Assembly: GCA_017463615.1 (NCBI GenBank)
Contig: JAFTOU010000020.1
Location: 1 to 64,000, forward strand
Source of the DNA: Alistipes sp.
Lineage (GTDB): Bacteria; Bacteroidota; Bacteroidia; Bacteroidales; Rikenellaceae
Direction: 5' to 3'
Length of the DNA: 64,000 bases
Shown here: one piece after another, positions 54,987 to 64,000 of the stretch
Layout: every line of letters begins with the position of its first letter
Position numbering within the stretch: position 1 is the first letter of the stretch
Position numbers and translations under genes: made by a program
The notes under the pieces: model-generated
The model's database searches: none
What the model was told of the DNA's origin: nothing
What the model saw: the letters and a program-made list of their open reading frames with translations, nothing else

Positions 54987-56192
54987 TTATCGGTTTGTAG
55001 TTCTGCCAGGATATGCCTCCAGTGCCTTTGCAAGGATGGTGAGTGCTGTGCGCAGCTCGTTCTTCTCCAGCACATAGGCTATACGCACTTCGTCGTTACC
55101 CAGATTACTCTCTGAGTAGAAGCCCGATGCAGGGGCGAGCATGATGGTTGCACCCTGATACTCAAACTCCTTGAGGCACCACTCGCAGAAGCGGTCGCTG
55201 TTGTCAATCGGCAGGCGCACAACGGTGTAGAAGGCACCCATCGGGATAGGGGAGTAGACGCCGTCAATCTTGTTCAGACCATCTATCAGGCAGTTGCGAC
55301 GCTCAATATACTCCTCGTAGGTGTGTATCGCATACGAGCGCGGTGCATCTAACGAAGCCTCGGCAACAATCTGACCCAGCAACGGTGGGCTGAGGCGTGC
55401 CTGACAGAACTTCATCACTGCATTGCGCAGCTGCTTGTTCTTGGTTATCAGTGCACCGATGCGGATGCCGCACTCGGAGTAACGCTTTGATACTGAGTCA
55501 ATAAGCACCACATTCTGCTCTATGCCCTCAAGGTGACACGCCGAGATATATGGCGAGCCGGTGTAGATAAACTCGCGGTAGACCTCGTCGGAGAAGAGGA
55601 AGAGGTCGTGCTTCTTAACAAGGTCGCGGATAAGGTTCATCTCCTTGCGGGTGTAGAGGTAGCCCGTAGGGTTGTTCGGGTTACAGATAAGTATGCCTCG
55701 TGTGCGCTCGTTGATAAGCTCCTCAAAACGCTCTATCGGCGGCAGGGCAAAACCCTCGTCAATAGTTGATGTTATAGGGCGAATAACCGCACCAGCCGAT
55801 ACGGCAAAGGCCATATAGTTTGCATATGCTGGCTCTGGAACGATAATCTCGTCGCCAGGGTTTAGGCACGACATAAAGGCAAAGAGCACAGCCTCCGAGC
55901 CGCCTGAGGTGATGATTATATCGTCGGCGGTGAGCTTAATCTGATACTGGTCGTAGTAGCCAACCAGCTTCTCGCGGAAGGATAGGAATCCGTCGCTTGG
56001 GCTATACTCAAGAATCTTGCGGTCAATGCGCTTCAGAGCCTCAAGACCCTCCAGCGGGGTCTCAATATCTGGCTGACCGATATTTAGGTGGTAGACCTTT
56101 GTGCCGCGGCGTTTTGCAGCCTCGGCAAGTGGTGCAAGTCGTCTGATAGGCGACGAGGGCATAAGTTCTGCTCTCTCTGAAATCTGTGGCAT
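54987..56192 (-). CDS. Class I/II PLP-dependent aminotransferase
   Basis: Fold I aminotransferase of 401 residues, of the aspartate aminotransferase group. HLNIGQPDIETP, ICNPNNPTGYLYTR, SDEVYREFIY, the PLP lysine near 237 in SVSKRYSECGIRIG, and the Arg of EVRIAYV. Typical of Bacteroidales aminotransferases with aromatic or aspartate activity; it is not a DegT-type sugar aminotransferase, so its position beside capD may be incidental. 8 bp after the capD-like gene. Confidence 0.9.
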   Translation of the reverse strand: MPQISERAELMPSSPIRRLAPLAEAAKRRGTKVYHLNIGQPDIETPLEGLEALKRIDRKILEYSPSDGFLSFREKLVGYYDQYQIKLTADDIIITSGGSEAVLFAFMSCLNPGDEIIVPEPAYANYMAFAVSAGAVIRPITSTIDEGFALPPIERFEELINERTRGILICNPNNPTGYLYTRKEMNLIRDLVKKHDLFLFSDEVYREFIYTGSPYISACHLEGIEQNVVLIDSVSKRYSECGIRIGALITKNKQLRNAVMKFCQARLSPPLLGQIVAEASLDAPRSYAIHTYEEYIERRNCLIDGLNKIDGVYSPIPMGAFYTVVRLPIDNSDRFCEWCLKEFEYQGATIMLAPASGFYSESNLGNDEVRIAYVLEKNELRTALTILAKALEAYPGRTTNR

Positions 56193-56200
56193 AACAACTG

Positions 56201-58141
56201 CTATTTATCAAGCTCCTCAAACTGCGAGTTCTGACTCTTAAATTCGGGAACTATCTGTTTCATCATTTTTACCATATTTATAATATCTATCGCCGTAGCC
56301 ATCTGGTGCAGGGCATCTACAGCCGTCGTAGCATCGCTGTAGTTGTACTCGCGCACCTTGGCTATGCGAATCTTGGCGTGAGCGGTCTCTATGGTGTTCT
56401 CGGCATTGGAGAGCACCTCCTCGTAGAGCTTTTCACCCGGGCGTAGGCCAGTGAACTTAATCTCTATATCTCTGCCGACCTTGAAGCCCGCAAGCTCTAT
56501 CATACGCTCGGCAAGGCGGACAATCTTGACGCTCTCGCCCATGTCAAAGACAAAAATCTGGTTGCCGCTGCTCATCGTTGCCGCCTCCATAACCAATCGG
56601 CACGCCTCTGGTATGGTCATAAAGAAGCGGGTAATATCCGGGTGGGTTACCGTCACAGGACCTCCGGCGATAATCTGCTCGCGGAAACGAGGAATCACCG
56701 AGCCGTTGCTGCCCAACACATTGCCAAAGCGTGTTGTGACAAACTTGGTCTTGCCCTTAATCGCACCCTCGGTAATTGCAGCGCCGAGCGACTGAACATA
56801 TATCTCGGCAAGACGCTTGGTGCAACCCATGATATTTGTAGGGTTTACCGCCTTGTCTGTAGATATCATAACCATCATCTCCGCGTCGTACTTGACGCAC
56901 ATATCTGCCACATTGCGCGAGCCGTGGACATTCACCTGCACAGCCTCGCACGGATTCTCCTCCATCAGAGGTACATGCTTGTATGCCGCCGCGTGAAAGA
57001 CCACCTGCGGATGATGCTTACTAAAGACATACTCCAGACGGTTTGGCTGGCGAACATCGCCAACGATAGGGACTATGGTCAGCCCCTTGTGCTTATCCTC
57101 CAGCTCCAGACGGATGTTGTGCATCGGCGTCTCGGCATTGTCAAACATAACTAACTTCTCCACGCCGAAGGTCGCCAACTGACGACATAGCTCCGAACCG
57201 ATACTTCCCGCAGCACCTGTGACAAGTACGGTCTTGCCCGTGAAGTTGGAGATAATCTCCTTCATAGAGATTTTAATCTCCTCGCGCCCCAGCAGGTCCT
57301 CAATCTTAACCTCGCGAATTGCCGACTGAGGGATGTTGCCATCCACTGCCTCGTCAATAGGCGGAGCTACAAGTATCTTGATGTTGTGCGAGGTGCAGAA
57401 CGGTATAAAACGCTCACTCTCAGTGCGTAAGGTGTCGTAGTTTGGGAATATTATGTGCTTAACTCCGCGGTTAGCAAAGAGCTTCTCAAGCTGCTCTACG
57501 CTCTTATCCTTGAAGTGGTAGAGGTTCAGTCCTGCAATGGTTGCGCTGGATGCCTCGTACTGGATAAAGCCGACAACCTTGTAGTGCGGCGAGTTGGCAA
57601 GTCGTACATTTAGGGCTGTAGACTTCTCCGACGAGCCATATATAAATAGGTTGCGGCGCAGGTCGGTGTCGGATGTCACGAAAGAGGACTTTATCGTGTC
57701 GTAGACCACCACCATAGCCATACGGATAAGTATCAGGCAGAAGAATGTCAGCAGCGCATCAAACATTATCAGCATCGGCGGAATGCTTACACTCCAGTTG
57801 AGCCACAGAGTGATAGCAACCACCAAGACCGCCTCCTTGATTACCGTAGCCACGGCAAGACGCCAGATGTCGCCAATAGTGCTGTGACGGATGATTATGC
57901 GGTGTGTGCGCATTGTAAGCACGGCTATACCCGTAGCCACGACGGTGCAGATTGCAATCTTTACAAGCTCAGGACTGGTTATGCCGATTTTTGACACGAA
58001 GATATCTACACAGACAATGGTGCATATCGTAGCGATGAGCGACACAAGGATGTCAATCATAGCGATGACGCTTGAATTGACATATCGCTCAAAAGCATAC
58101 TTCTTGACCAAATTGTGTAGATTAAACATACCCAACCTCAC
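56201..58141 (-). CDS. Membrane-bound nucleoside-diphosphate-sugar dehydratase (CapD/WbpM type)
   Basis: 646 residues. Four N-terminal helices (about 20-125), then a CoA-binding-like domain, and an SDR domain (about 290-590) with GAAGSIGSELCRQL and AAYKHVPLMEE. The catalytic segment is STDKAVNPTNIMGCTK, with Met in place of the usual SDR Tyr, as known for the UDP-GlcNAc 4,6-dehydratases FlaA1 and WbpM. It likely makes the first sugar of an O-antigen or capsule unit. An internal ATG at 58129 (MFNLHNLVKK) is an equally good start. Confidence 0.92.
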   Translation of the reverse strand: MRLGMFNLHNLVKKYAFERYVNSSVIAMIDILVSLIATICTIVCVDIFVSKIGITSPELVKIAICTVVATGIAVLTMRTHRIIIRHSTIGDIWRLAVATVIKEAVLVVAITLWLNWSVSIPPMLIMFDALLTFFCLILIRMAMVVVYDTIKSSFVTSDTDLRRNLFIYGSSEKSTALNVRLANSPHYKVVGFIQYEASSATIAGLNLYHFKDKSVEQLEKLFANRGVKHIIFPNYDTLRTESERFIPFCTSHNIKILVAPPIDEAVDGNIPQSAIREVKIEDLLGREEIKISMKEIISNFTGKTVLVTGAAGSIGSELCRQLATFGVEKLVMFDNAETPMHNIRLELEDKHKGLTIVPIVGDVRQPNRLEYVFSKHHPQVVFHAAAYKHVPLMEENPCEAVQVNVHGSRNVADMCVKYDAEMMVMISTDKAVNPTNIMGCTKRLAEIYVQSLGAAITEGAIKGKTKFVTTRFGNVLGSNGSVIPRFREQIIAGGPVTVTHPDITRFFMTIPEACRLVMEAATMSSGNQIFVFDMGESVKIVRLAERMIELAGFKVGRDIEIKFTGLRPGEKLYEEVLSNAENTIETAHAKIRIAKVREYNYSDATTAVDALHQMATAIDIINMVKMMKQIVPEFKSQNSQFEELDK

Positions 58142-58167
58142 TTATATAAACACTATTTGCACGAATA

Positions 58168-58175
58168 CAAAGATA
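58168..58175 (-). promoter_or_regulatory. -7 box of the capD-like operon
   Basis: Reads TATCTTTG on the minus strand, 27-39 bp before the two candidate starts. No -33 box at a normal distance. Confidence 0.5.
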
Positions 58176-58260
58176 TGAAAAAATATTCAAACACACTCCT
58201 CTATCTCAAATATTTTCTCAGTTGGGCTATTATTGAGTCTATTTGTGGCAGGTCGGAATA

Positions 58261-58293
58261 AAAAAGCTGTTGAAATATTTTCAACAGCTTTTT
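58261..58293 (-). terminator. Terminator of the secA operon
   Basis: AAAAAGCTGTTGAAA and TTTCAACAGCTTTTT pair perfectly around TAT. It lies 3 bp after the dCMP deaminase stop and carries a T run on both strands. Confidence 0.9.
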
Positions 58294-58295
58294 GG

Positions 58296-58727
58296 TTAAT
58301 TGACCTCTACAAAGACGCACTCAATGCCGACCCGCTTTAGTAGCTCCAGGCCATCCTCGCAGCGGTACTTCTCGCCGTAGACTACGCGCTTGATACCAGC
58401 CTGGATGATGAGCTTAGAGCACTCAAGGCATGGCGAGGCGGTGATGTAGAGCGTTGCGCCATCGCAGTTATTCGCGCTCTTTGCTACCTTGGTTATGGCA
58501 TTTGCCTCGGCGTGGAGAACATAGGGCTTAGTCTGACCCATATCGTCCTCGCAGATATTCTCAAAGCCCGAAGGTGTGCCGTTATATCCGTCAGAGATAA
58601 TCATCTTATCCTTGACTATCAGCGCACCCACCTGACGGCGCACGCAGTATGAGTTCTCTGCCCAGATGCGCGCCATCTTTAGATAGCGAATATCTAACTG
58701 TCGCTGTTTTTCCTCTGCGTATCCCAT
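58296..58727 (-). CDS. dCMP deaminase family protein
   Basis: Zinc-dependent deaminase making dUMP from dCMP for dTTP synthesis; the ComEB family is homologous. Zinc ligands H72 (HAEANAI), C100 and C103 (PCLEC), proton shuttle E74. SDGYNGTPSGFENIC holds the nucleotide-binding part and C59. 143 residues. I chose ATG 58725-58727, one base after the secA stop; the longer open frame would run back through secA. Confidence 0.93.
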   Translation of the reverse strand: MGYAEEKQRQLDIRYLKMARIWAENSYCVRRQVGALIVKDKMIISDGYNGTPSGFENICEDDMGQTKPYVLHAEANAITKVAKSANNCDGATLYITASPCLECSKLIIQAGIKRVVYGEKYRCEDGLELLKRVGIECVFVEVN

Positions 58728-58728
58728 A

Positions 58729-61700
58729 CTACTTGCCGTGACAGTGCTTGTACTTCTTACCGCTACCGCAAGGGCAAGGGTCGTTTCTGCCGACCTTCTT
58801 CTCCACATGGATAGGTGCTGGCTTGCTCTTATCGCCCTGACCTGCTGCAGCTGCCGCAGCCATACGCGATGCCTGAAGTTTGTTTACATCAACCTTTGCC
58901 TTCTGCTGGCGAGCGCGCTGCAGTGCCTCTGGATTCTGCTGCTGCACAGGAACATACGCCTTGTTGAGCACAGCCAGTACATCGCGGTTAATCTTCTCCA
59001 GCATCTTGGCGAAGAGGTTGAACGACTCAAACTTATAGATAAGCAGTGGGTCCTTCTGCTCGTAGGATGCGTTCTGCACGCTCTGGCGCAGGTCGTCCAT
59101 CTCGCGCAGGTGCTCTCTCCACGCATCGTCAATCATCGTGAACATCACAACCTTAGTGAAGGTGCGGAAAATCTCAGCGCCATCTGTATCCTTGCACTTC
59201 TGCAGGTTTACCGGGATGTTGTAGCCCAGATGACCGTTGGTGAGTGGGAAGTACATATTGCCCTCAAGGTTGTCCTTGCGCTGCTCGTATACCTGCATCA
59301 TCACTGGACGAACAGTATCTGCTACGGCCTTAGCACGGCGAGCATAGAGAGCCTGCAGGTCGTCTACAATCATACCGATAAGCTCCTTGCGGTTAGCCTT
59401 CTCGTAGCTCTGCTCGTCAAAGGTAGGCTGCATACCCACCTCGCGGATAAGCTCAAAGCTGAATGTCTCAAATGTATCGCCCTCGTGCTCGTTCATAAAC
59501 GCCTCGGCGAAGTCGTACATCAGGTTGTTCAGGTCAATCTCAATGCGCTCGCCATAGAGTGCGTTGCGACGACGGGTGTAGATAACCTCACGCTGCGAGT
59601 TCATCACATCGTCATACTCCAGCAGGCGCTTACGCACACCAAAGTGGTTCTCCTCAACCTTCTTCTGAGCGCGCTCAACGGCCTTGGACATCATGCCCGA
59701 CTCAATAGCTTCACCCTCCTGAATACCCATCTTATCCATCATCGCAGCGATGCGGTCAGAGCCAAACAGACGCATCAAGTCGTCCTCAAACGACACGAAG
59801 AAGCGGCTTGAACCTGGGTCACCCTGACGACCGCTTCGTCCGCGAAGCTGACGGTCTACACGGCGAGACTCGTGACGCTCAGTACCGATAATTGCCAGAC
59901 CTCCGGCATCCTTAACCTCCTGAGTGAGCTTGATATCTGTACCACGACCTGCCATATTGGTTGCGATGGTAATCTGTCCTGGACGACCAGCCTCAGAGAC
60001 AATCTGCGCCTCCAGCTGGTGCTGCTTCGCGTTGAGCACATTGTGCTTCAGTCCGCGAATCTTGAGCATACGGCTCAGCAACTCCGAAATCTCCACCGAT
60101 GTTGTACCTACAAGCACTGGACGACCCTGCTTTACCATAGCCTCAATCTCGGCAATTACGGCGTTATACTTCTCGCGCTTGGTCTTGTAGATTACATCGT
60201 CAAGGTCGTGACGAGCGATAGGCTTGTTGGTCGGAATAACGACAACATCCAGCTTGTAGATGTTCCAGAACTCCGATGACTCGGTCTCCGCAGTACCGGT
60301 CATACCTGCCAGCTTGTTGTACATACGGAAGTAGTTCTGCAGGGTGATGGTTGCGAAGGTCTGCGTTGCAGCCTCTACCTTCACGCGCTCCTTGGCCTCA
60401 ATAGCCTGGTGCAGACCGTCAGAGTAGCGACGACCGTCAAGGATACGACCTGTCTGCTCGTCTACAATCTTAACCTTGTTGTCCATCACCACATACTCCA
60501 CATCCTTCTCAAACATAGCGTATGCCTTGAGCAGCTGATGTACGGTGTGTACGCGCTCCGACTTTACGGAGTACTCAGAGATAAGCTCGTCCTTCTTCTG
60601 AGCCTTCTCCTCAAGCGAGAGCTCGGTGTTAGCCTCCAGCTCGGCAACCTCGGCACCGATATCTGGGAGCACGAAGAAGCCATCCTCCTTGAAGTAGCGA
60701 GAGAGCACCTCGTGACCCTTATCTGTAAGCTCTACGGTGTTCATCTTCTCGTCAATGACGAAGAAGAGCTCGTCGGTAACCTCTGGCATACGACGGTTGT
60801 TGTCGGCCATATAGATAGCCTCGGTCTTCTGCATCTGCACCTTGATACCCTGCTCAGAGAGGAACTTGATAAGTGCCTTGTACTTTGGCAGACCCTTGTA
60901 TGCGCGATATGTCAGCAGTCCACTCTGCTCCATCTTACCCTCTGCAGCCAGCGAGCGAGCCTCAGCAAGCAGTGAGGTTACAAAGTCGCGCTGCAGGCCG
61001 TAGAGATACTGGATAGCTGGGCAGTACTGCTCAAACATCTGATCCTCGCCCTTTGGTACTGGACCAGAGATAATCAGTGGCGTACGAGCATCGTCAATGA
61101 GCACAGAGTCCACCTCATCCACAATGGCGTAGTTGTGCTTGCGCTGTACAAGGTCTGCAGGTGCAGAGGCCATGTTGTCGCGCAGGTAGTCAAAACCGTA
61201 CTCGTTGTTTGTACCGAAGGTGATGTCGGCGAGGTAAGCCTTGCGACGAGCCTCAGAGTTTGGCTGGTGCAGGTCAATACAGTCTACCGACAGACCGTGG
61301 AACTGATAGAGCGGACCCATCCACTCGGCATCTCGGCGAGCCAGATAGTCGTTCACAGTCACCATGTGCACACCCTTGCCTGGCAGTGCGTTGAGGAATA
61401 CCGGCAGGGTAGCCACCAGGGTCTTACCCTCACCCGTTGCCATCTCGGCAATCTTTCCGAGGTGGAGCACAACGCCACCAAACAGCTGCACATCGTAGTG
61501 AATCATATCCCACTTGATGTCGTTTCCACCTGCAGTCCAGCGGGTAGAGTATATAGCCTTATCATCCTCAATGGTGATAAAGTCCTTGTTTGCAGCCAAG
61601 TTGCGGTCAAAGTCGTTTGCTGTAACCACTACGGTCTCGTTCTCTGCAAAACGACGCGCAGTATCCTTCATGATGGCAAACGCCTCTGGAAGAATCTGCT

Positions 61701-62019
61701 TGAGAATATCCTGAATCTTCTCCTTTACGGTGTTCTCGGTGTTCTCAATATCCTTTGCAATCTTCTCCTTCTCGGATACAGAGATTGACGGATTCTCTAA
61801 CTTAACCTTCTGCTCAGCAATATGAGCCTCATCGGCAGCAATATACTCGGCAATCTGACGACGCAGAGCCGCAGTGCGCTCACGCAGCTCGTCGTTGCTC
61901 AGCTCCTTAATCTTAGGATATATCTCCTTGATTTTCAGCAAGTAAGGCTCAACCTCCTTGCGGTCCTTGTCGGCTTTGCTACCAAAGAAAAATTTAATTA
62001 CACTTGATAAAATATCCAT
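58729..62019 (-). CDS. secA: Protein translocase ATPase SecA
   Basis: Motor of the general secretion pathway, on SecYEG. 1,096 residues, larger than E. coli SecA (901) as in other Bacteroidota. Walker [32 protein letters not shown], Walker [21 protein letters not shown], motif [11 protein letters not shown] and [14 protein letters not shown]. The C-terminal zinc finger [14 protein letters not shown] binds SecB or lipids. Own promoter upstream; forms an operon with the dCMP deaminase gene. Confidence 0.98.
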   Translation of the reverse strand: MDILSSVIKFFFGSKADKDRKEVEPYLLKIKEIYPKIKELSNDELRERTAALRRQIAEYIAADEAHIAEQKVKLENPSISVSEKEKIAKDIENTENTVKEKIQDILKQILPEAFAIMKDTARRFAENETVVVTANDFDRNLAANKDFITIEDDKAIYSTRWTAGGNDIKWDMIHYDVQLFGGVVLHLGKIAEMATGEGKTLVATLPVFLNALPGKGVHMVTVNDYLARRDAEWMGPLYQFHGLSVDCIDLHQPNSEARRKAYLADITFGTNNEYGFDYLRDNMASAPADLVQRKHNYAIVDEVDSVLIDDARTPLIISGPVPKGEDQMFEQYCPAIQYLYGLQRDFVTSLLAEARSLAAEGKMEQSGLLTYRAYKGLPKYKALIKFLSEQGIKVQMQKTEAIYMADNNRRMPEVTDELFFVIDEKMNTVELTDKGHEVLSRYFKEDGFFVLPDIGAEVAELEANTELSLEEKAQKKDELISEYSVKSERVHTVHQLLKAYAMFEKDVEYVVMDNKVKIVDEQTGRILDGRRYSDGLHQAIEAKERVKVEAATQTFATITLQNYFRMYNKLAGMTGTAETESSEFWNIYKLDVVVIPTNKPIARHDLDDVIYKTKREKYNAVIAEIEAMVKQGRPVLVGTTSVEISELLSRMLKIRGLKHNVLNAKQHQLEAQIVSEAGRPGQITIATNMAGRGTDIKLTQEVKDAGGLAIIGTERHESRRVDRQLRGRSGRQGDPGSSRFFVSFEDDLMRLFGSDRIAAMMDKMGIQEGEAIESGMMSKAVERAQKKVEENHFGVRKRLLEYDDVMNSQREVIYTRRRNALYGERIEIDLNNLMYDFAEAFMNEHEGDTFETFSFELIREVGMQPTFDEQSYEKANRKELIGMIVDDLQALYARRAKAVADTVRPVMMQVYEQRKDNLEGNMYFPLTNGHLGYNIPVNLQKCKDTDGAEIFRTFTKVVMFTMIDDAWREHLREMDDLRQSVQNASYEQKDPLLIYKFESFNLFAKMLEKINRDVLAVLNKAYVPVQQQNPEALQRARQQKAKVDVNKLQASRMAAAAAAGQGDKSKPAPIHVEKKVGRNDPCPCGSGKKYKHCHGK

Positions 62020-62059
62020 ATTCTAAAAGTTTTTACATACATTATATGCACAATGCGCG

Positions 62060-62090
62060 CAAAGATAGTTATTTTTTTTCAAAAAAACAA
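62060..62090 (-). promoter_or_regulatory. secA promoter
   Basis: On the minus strand TTG (62088-62090), a 20-bp spacer and TATCTTTG (62060-62067). The outer arm of module A copy 6 begins at the very next base (62091), so the repeat abuts the -33 box. Confidence 0.7.
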
Positions 62091-62218
62091 TTTTATCGTG
62101 ATAGCGGCGCATTTACTTCCGCTAACAAAAAATCCCAACAATGGCTGTACCGTCTCAGTACTATCCATCGTTGGAATTTTTTGCCGAGCGTGGTAACTGC
62201 ACCACTCTGACGATAAAA
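62091..62218 (+). repeat. Module A element, copy 6
   Basis: Outer arms TTTTATCGT (62091-62099) and ACGATAAAA (62210-62218) pair perfectly, with a different sequence from copies 2 and 5 (TTTTCGCGT). Inner stem TCCCAAC-AATGG/CCATCGTTGGAA framed by AAAAAA and TTTTTT, with tip GTAC-CGTCTCA-GTAC (62147-62161). Boxes TTCCGCTAAC and TTGCCGAGCG are present. This is the one copy not directly behind a stop codon. Confidence 0.85.
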
Positions 62219-62253
62219 TGGTGCGTAGAATAGCTGACGGTGGAAGTCGGATA

Positions 62254-62404
62254 GCGATATATTAAAGACTATTAAGGGAGATTAAGGGTTATTAAGGGTA
62301 GCGCAAACTTTGTACTGCGTAGCGTCGCGCCAGACCTTATCCGACCTTGGAGCGAAGCGACGACCTTACCCGACCTTAAAAACCGCTAACGGCCAATGGC
62401 CATT
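62254..62404 (+). repeat. Module B (rearranged) and module D between secA and DUF2851 gene
   Basis: GCGATATATT and four ATTAAGGG-type repeats form the left arm. The right arm is replaced by CGACCTTAxCCGACCTT repeats, so the palindrome is partly lost. Module D (GCTAACGGCC-AATGGCCATTAGC, 62385-62406) ends the block and supplies the last codons and stop of the DUF2851 gene. No gene in 62091-62385. Confidence 0.65.
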
Positions 62405-63276
62405 AGCGGGCATTCTGCGCAGCGGCCGCGGAGACAGTATTCAGTCGTGATTTGGATAATGGCTTGGCTCTCAAGAGCGTTTTTAGGTTTGGAGCCTATG
62501 TGTTGCCACTGGCGGGTGTAGCGGTTATCCTCGGCGGGAATCTGTCGGAGCAGTTCCATATTCTCGGCGTGGATATCTTTAGGACCGGAGCCGATGCTCT
62601 GCAGGTAAGCAGCCCTCATAGGCACCACAAGGTTTATGCCCAGCAGGTGGCTCTTAGCCTTACCGATACGCTTTGGGAAGTCCAGATTTACGCCCTGAGC
62701 AAAGGCGTGGTTGCTCCAGTACTCGGAGGCCTCTACGCAGAATAGCTCCTCAATATCCTTTGCGCTATTGCAGGCGACGGTACGATTGACGATAAACTCC
62801 TCGTGGTGGAGCAGATTTGCCAGCTGAGAGATGCGTAGCACGGGGTGGTTGTAGGGTCTTATGGTTGTAAGGTCCCAGTCGGTCATACGCATAGAGGATA
62901 GGCGGTACTTATTTGCCAGATGGTTCCAGCGCTCCTTTATATCCACCGTATAGTCATCCTCCGCATAGCGATATAGCAGCCCCGAGCCGCAGAGAAGCAG
63001 CGCCTCAAGGTTTGGCAGCGAGTGTGCCTCGCGCATTATGTGACGGTAGGTGATGGTCTCGGAGAGCTTTGTGTAGGCCTCCTTATTAGAGCCGATGTCC
63101 ATCATTCGGAGCAGCAGCCTGTAGCAGGTCTGGTTCCAGTCGTTCATACACAGCTCGTATGCGCGATAGACATCGTTGTACTTGCGGTACATACGCTCCG
63201 TTGCAACCTGTAGATAGAGGTCGCTAACCTCCTGCTCGGAGGCTGCAGCAAGTATCTCGCGGCAACGGATTTCCAT
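62386..63276 (-). CDS. DUF2851-family protein, N-terminally short
   Basis: 296 residues matching the central and C-terminal part of the Bacteroidota DUF2851 family: DWNQTCYRLLLRMMDIGSNKEA, SLPNLEALLLCGSGLLY, RPYNHPVLRISQLANLLH, and the C-terminal Cys-rich ending YCLRGRCAECPL. Family members are usually about 420 residues; the N-terminal nuclease-like region with HDAGPDF is absent. The start lies 16 bp after sufT, so the shortened form still has a normal position. The last residues (MAIGR) come from module D. Function unknown; perhaps a decayed gene. Confidence 0.75.
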   Translation of the reverse strand: MEIRCREILAAASEQEVSDLYLQVATERMYRKYNDVYRAYELCMNDWNQTCYRLLLRMMDIGSNKEAYTKLSETITYRHIMREAHSLPNLEALLLCGSGLLYRYAEDDYTVDIKERWNHLANKYRLSSMRMTDWDLTTIRPYNHPVLRISQLANLLHHEEFIVNRTVACNSAKDIEELFCVEASEYWSNHAFAQGVNLDFPKRIGKAKSHLLGINLVVPMRAAYLQSIGSGPKDIHAENMELLRQIPAEDNRYTRQWQHIGSKPKNALESQAIIQITTEYCLRGRCAECPLMAIGR

Positions 63277-63292
63277 ATTTTTGCAGATTGAA

Positions 63293-63613
63293 TTACAGCA
63301 GATTAAGCTCCAGCAGCGCCTCCTCTGTCATCATACTCTTATCCCACGCAGGCTCAAATACAAGGATAACATTCACACGCTCCACACCCTTGACCTTAGC
63401 CACCTGTGTATTCACATCCTCCACAAGCATATCCGCCATAGGGCAGTTCGGAGCCGTTAGGGTCATCTGTATAGTCACCTCGCCCGAGGGATTGTAGTCA
63501 ATCTCGTAGATAAGACCCAGGTCGTAGATGTTTACAGGTATCTCGGGGTCGTATATATTCTTGAGAGTCAGGACAATATCCTTCTCAACTGCTAAAATCT
63601 CTTCAGGAGTCAT
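63293..63613 (-). CDS. sufT: MIP18/DUF59-family Fe-S assembly factor (SufT-like)
   Basis: Acts in maturation or delivery of Fe-S clusters. 106 residues: KNIYDPEIPVNIYDLGLIYEI, the signature DPE...DLGL, and the conserved Cys57 in LTAPNCPMAD. Located 3 bp after sufE, which supports the SUF context; the PaaD homologues of phenylacetate degradation are less likely here. Confidence 0.9.
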   Translation of the reverse strand: MTPEEILAVEKDIVLTLKNIYDPEIPVNIYDLGLIYEIDYNPSGEVTIQMTLTAPNCPMADMLVEDVNTQVAKVKGVERVNVILVFEPAWDKSMMTEEALLELNLL

Positions 63614-63616
63614 AAT

Positions 63617-64000
63617 TTACATCTTAGTTGAAAATGCCAATGCAAAGAGTCGCATCTGCTTGATTGTTGCCAGCACACCATTTCCGCGGGTAGGGGAGAG
63701 GTTCTCCTGCAGACCTATAGCCTCAATAAAGTAGAGGTCAAGGTCTACAATCTGCTGCGGAGTACGCCCCTGCATAGCACGGATAAGGAGCGATAGAATA
63801 CCCTTGACAATTATCGCGTCGCTGTCGGCGGAGTAGTATACCTTGCCATCCTCCATACGGGCATCTACCCATACGCGGGACTGGCAACCCTCAATAATAT
63901 ACTGCTCGGTCTTGTGTGCGGGGTCTATCACGGGCAGTGAGTCGCTCATTGAGATTAGGTAGTCGTACTTGTCCAACCAATCATCAAACATCGCAAACTC
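63617..64000 (-). CDS. sufE: SufE-family sulfur acceptor (partial at window edge)
   Basis: Takes persulfide from SufS for cluster assembly. The active Cys is C36 of the visible frame in IEGCQSRVWV, with DLYFIEAIGLQENLSPTRGNG as C-terminal family sequence. The first visible Met opens MFDDWLDKYDYLI, but the frame continues outward as E-F-A to position 64000, and SufE proteins normally start about 15 residues before this point, so the true start is outside the window. Precedes sufT by 3 bp. Confidence 0.9.
   Translation of the reverse strand, partial: EFAMFDDWLDKYDYLISMSDSLPVIDPAHKTEQYIIEGCQSRVWVDARMEDGKVYYSADSDAIIVKGILSLLIRAMQGRTPQQIVDLDLYFIEAIGLQENLSPTRGNGVLATIKQMRLFALAFSTKM

Noticed and set aside
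56201..58141. CapD-like gene as inactive because the SDR Tyr is replaced by Met
   Set aside because: This Tyr-to-Met change is the known active-site form in the FlaA1/WbpM dehydratases.

Overview
The window is a chromosomal segment of a Bacteroidota bacterium, most likely order Bacteroidales. The evidence is promoter boxes of the Bacteroides type (TAnnTTTG near -7, often with TTG/TTTG about 20 bp upstream), few recognisable Shine-Dalgarno sites, a six-gene Na+-NQR operon, a MurF-Alr fusion, MutS2, a DUF2851 protein and an approximately 1,100-residue SecA. A Rikenellaceae/Alistipes-like origin would fit the codon use (GAG and AAG strongly preferred) but is only an inference. No tRNA, rRNA, CRISPR array, transposase or phage gene was seen.

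Layout. 0.4-9.2 kb: valS faces a minus-strand operon trpS-clc-HAD-rnhA-GDPD; oxyR diverges from trpS. 9.5-12.5 kb: minus operon of two membrane-anchored M23 peptidases, a HAD phosphatase and tsaE. 12.5-16.9 kb: alaS (behind a long palindromic leader) and gpmI. 17.3-26.4 kb: minus operon lptD-grpE-dnaJ-DUF-mutL-rhomboid-EEP-yhcH. 26.5-34.3 kb: plus operon of an amidase, a MlaD-like protein, mutS2, murF-alr and an RsmI-like methylase. 34.7-38.1 kb: minus lysA, 2-hydroxyacid dehydrogenase, tcdA, tatD. 38.2-44.0 kb: nqrABCDEF. 44.5-45.8 kb: an AT-rich island with a long leader, a secreted-protein gene broken by a TAG in its signal peptide, and a small membrane protein. 45.9-51.3 kb: minus operon of an M23 lipoprotein, PNPOx-like protein, ispD, PH-like membrane protein, LytTR regulator and acyl-CoA synthetase. 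51.4-53.8 kb: lpxK, purine nucleoside phosphorylase, ssb. 53.9-58.1 kb: minus capD-like, aminotransferase, nucleotidyltransferase. 58.3-64 kb: secA-dCMP deaminase and sufE-sufT-DUF2851 on the minus strand.

The gene content is mostly housekeeping: aminoacyl-tRNA synthesis, envelope assembly (LptD, LpxK, MurF/Alr, amidase, M23 enzymes, MlaD, SecA), respiration (NQR), chaperones, DNA repair and Fe-S assembly.

The least ordinary material is between genes. Six copies of a nested-hairpin element (called module A here) lie in intergenic gaps, four of them directly at stop codons. The paired arms differ between copies yet stay complementary, and the tip keeps a GTAC-loop-GTAC motif. Four copies are followed by a second palindrome (module B) built from about 10-bp ATTAAGGG repeats, and some by a GC-rich block (module C) and GGCTAATxGCC repeats (module D). 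This composite family, a cloverleaf-like structure after gpmI, the alaS leader palindrome and the 44.5-kb leader are the best candidates for something undescribed.
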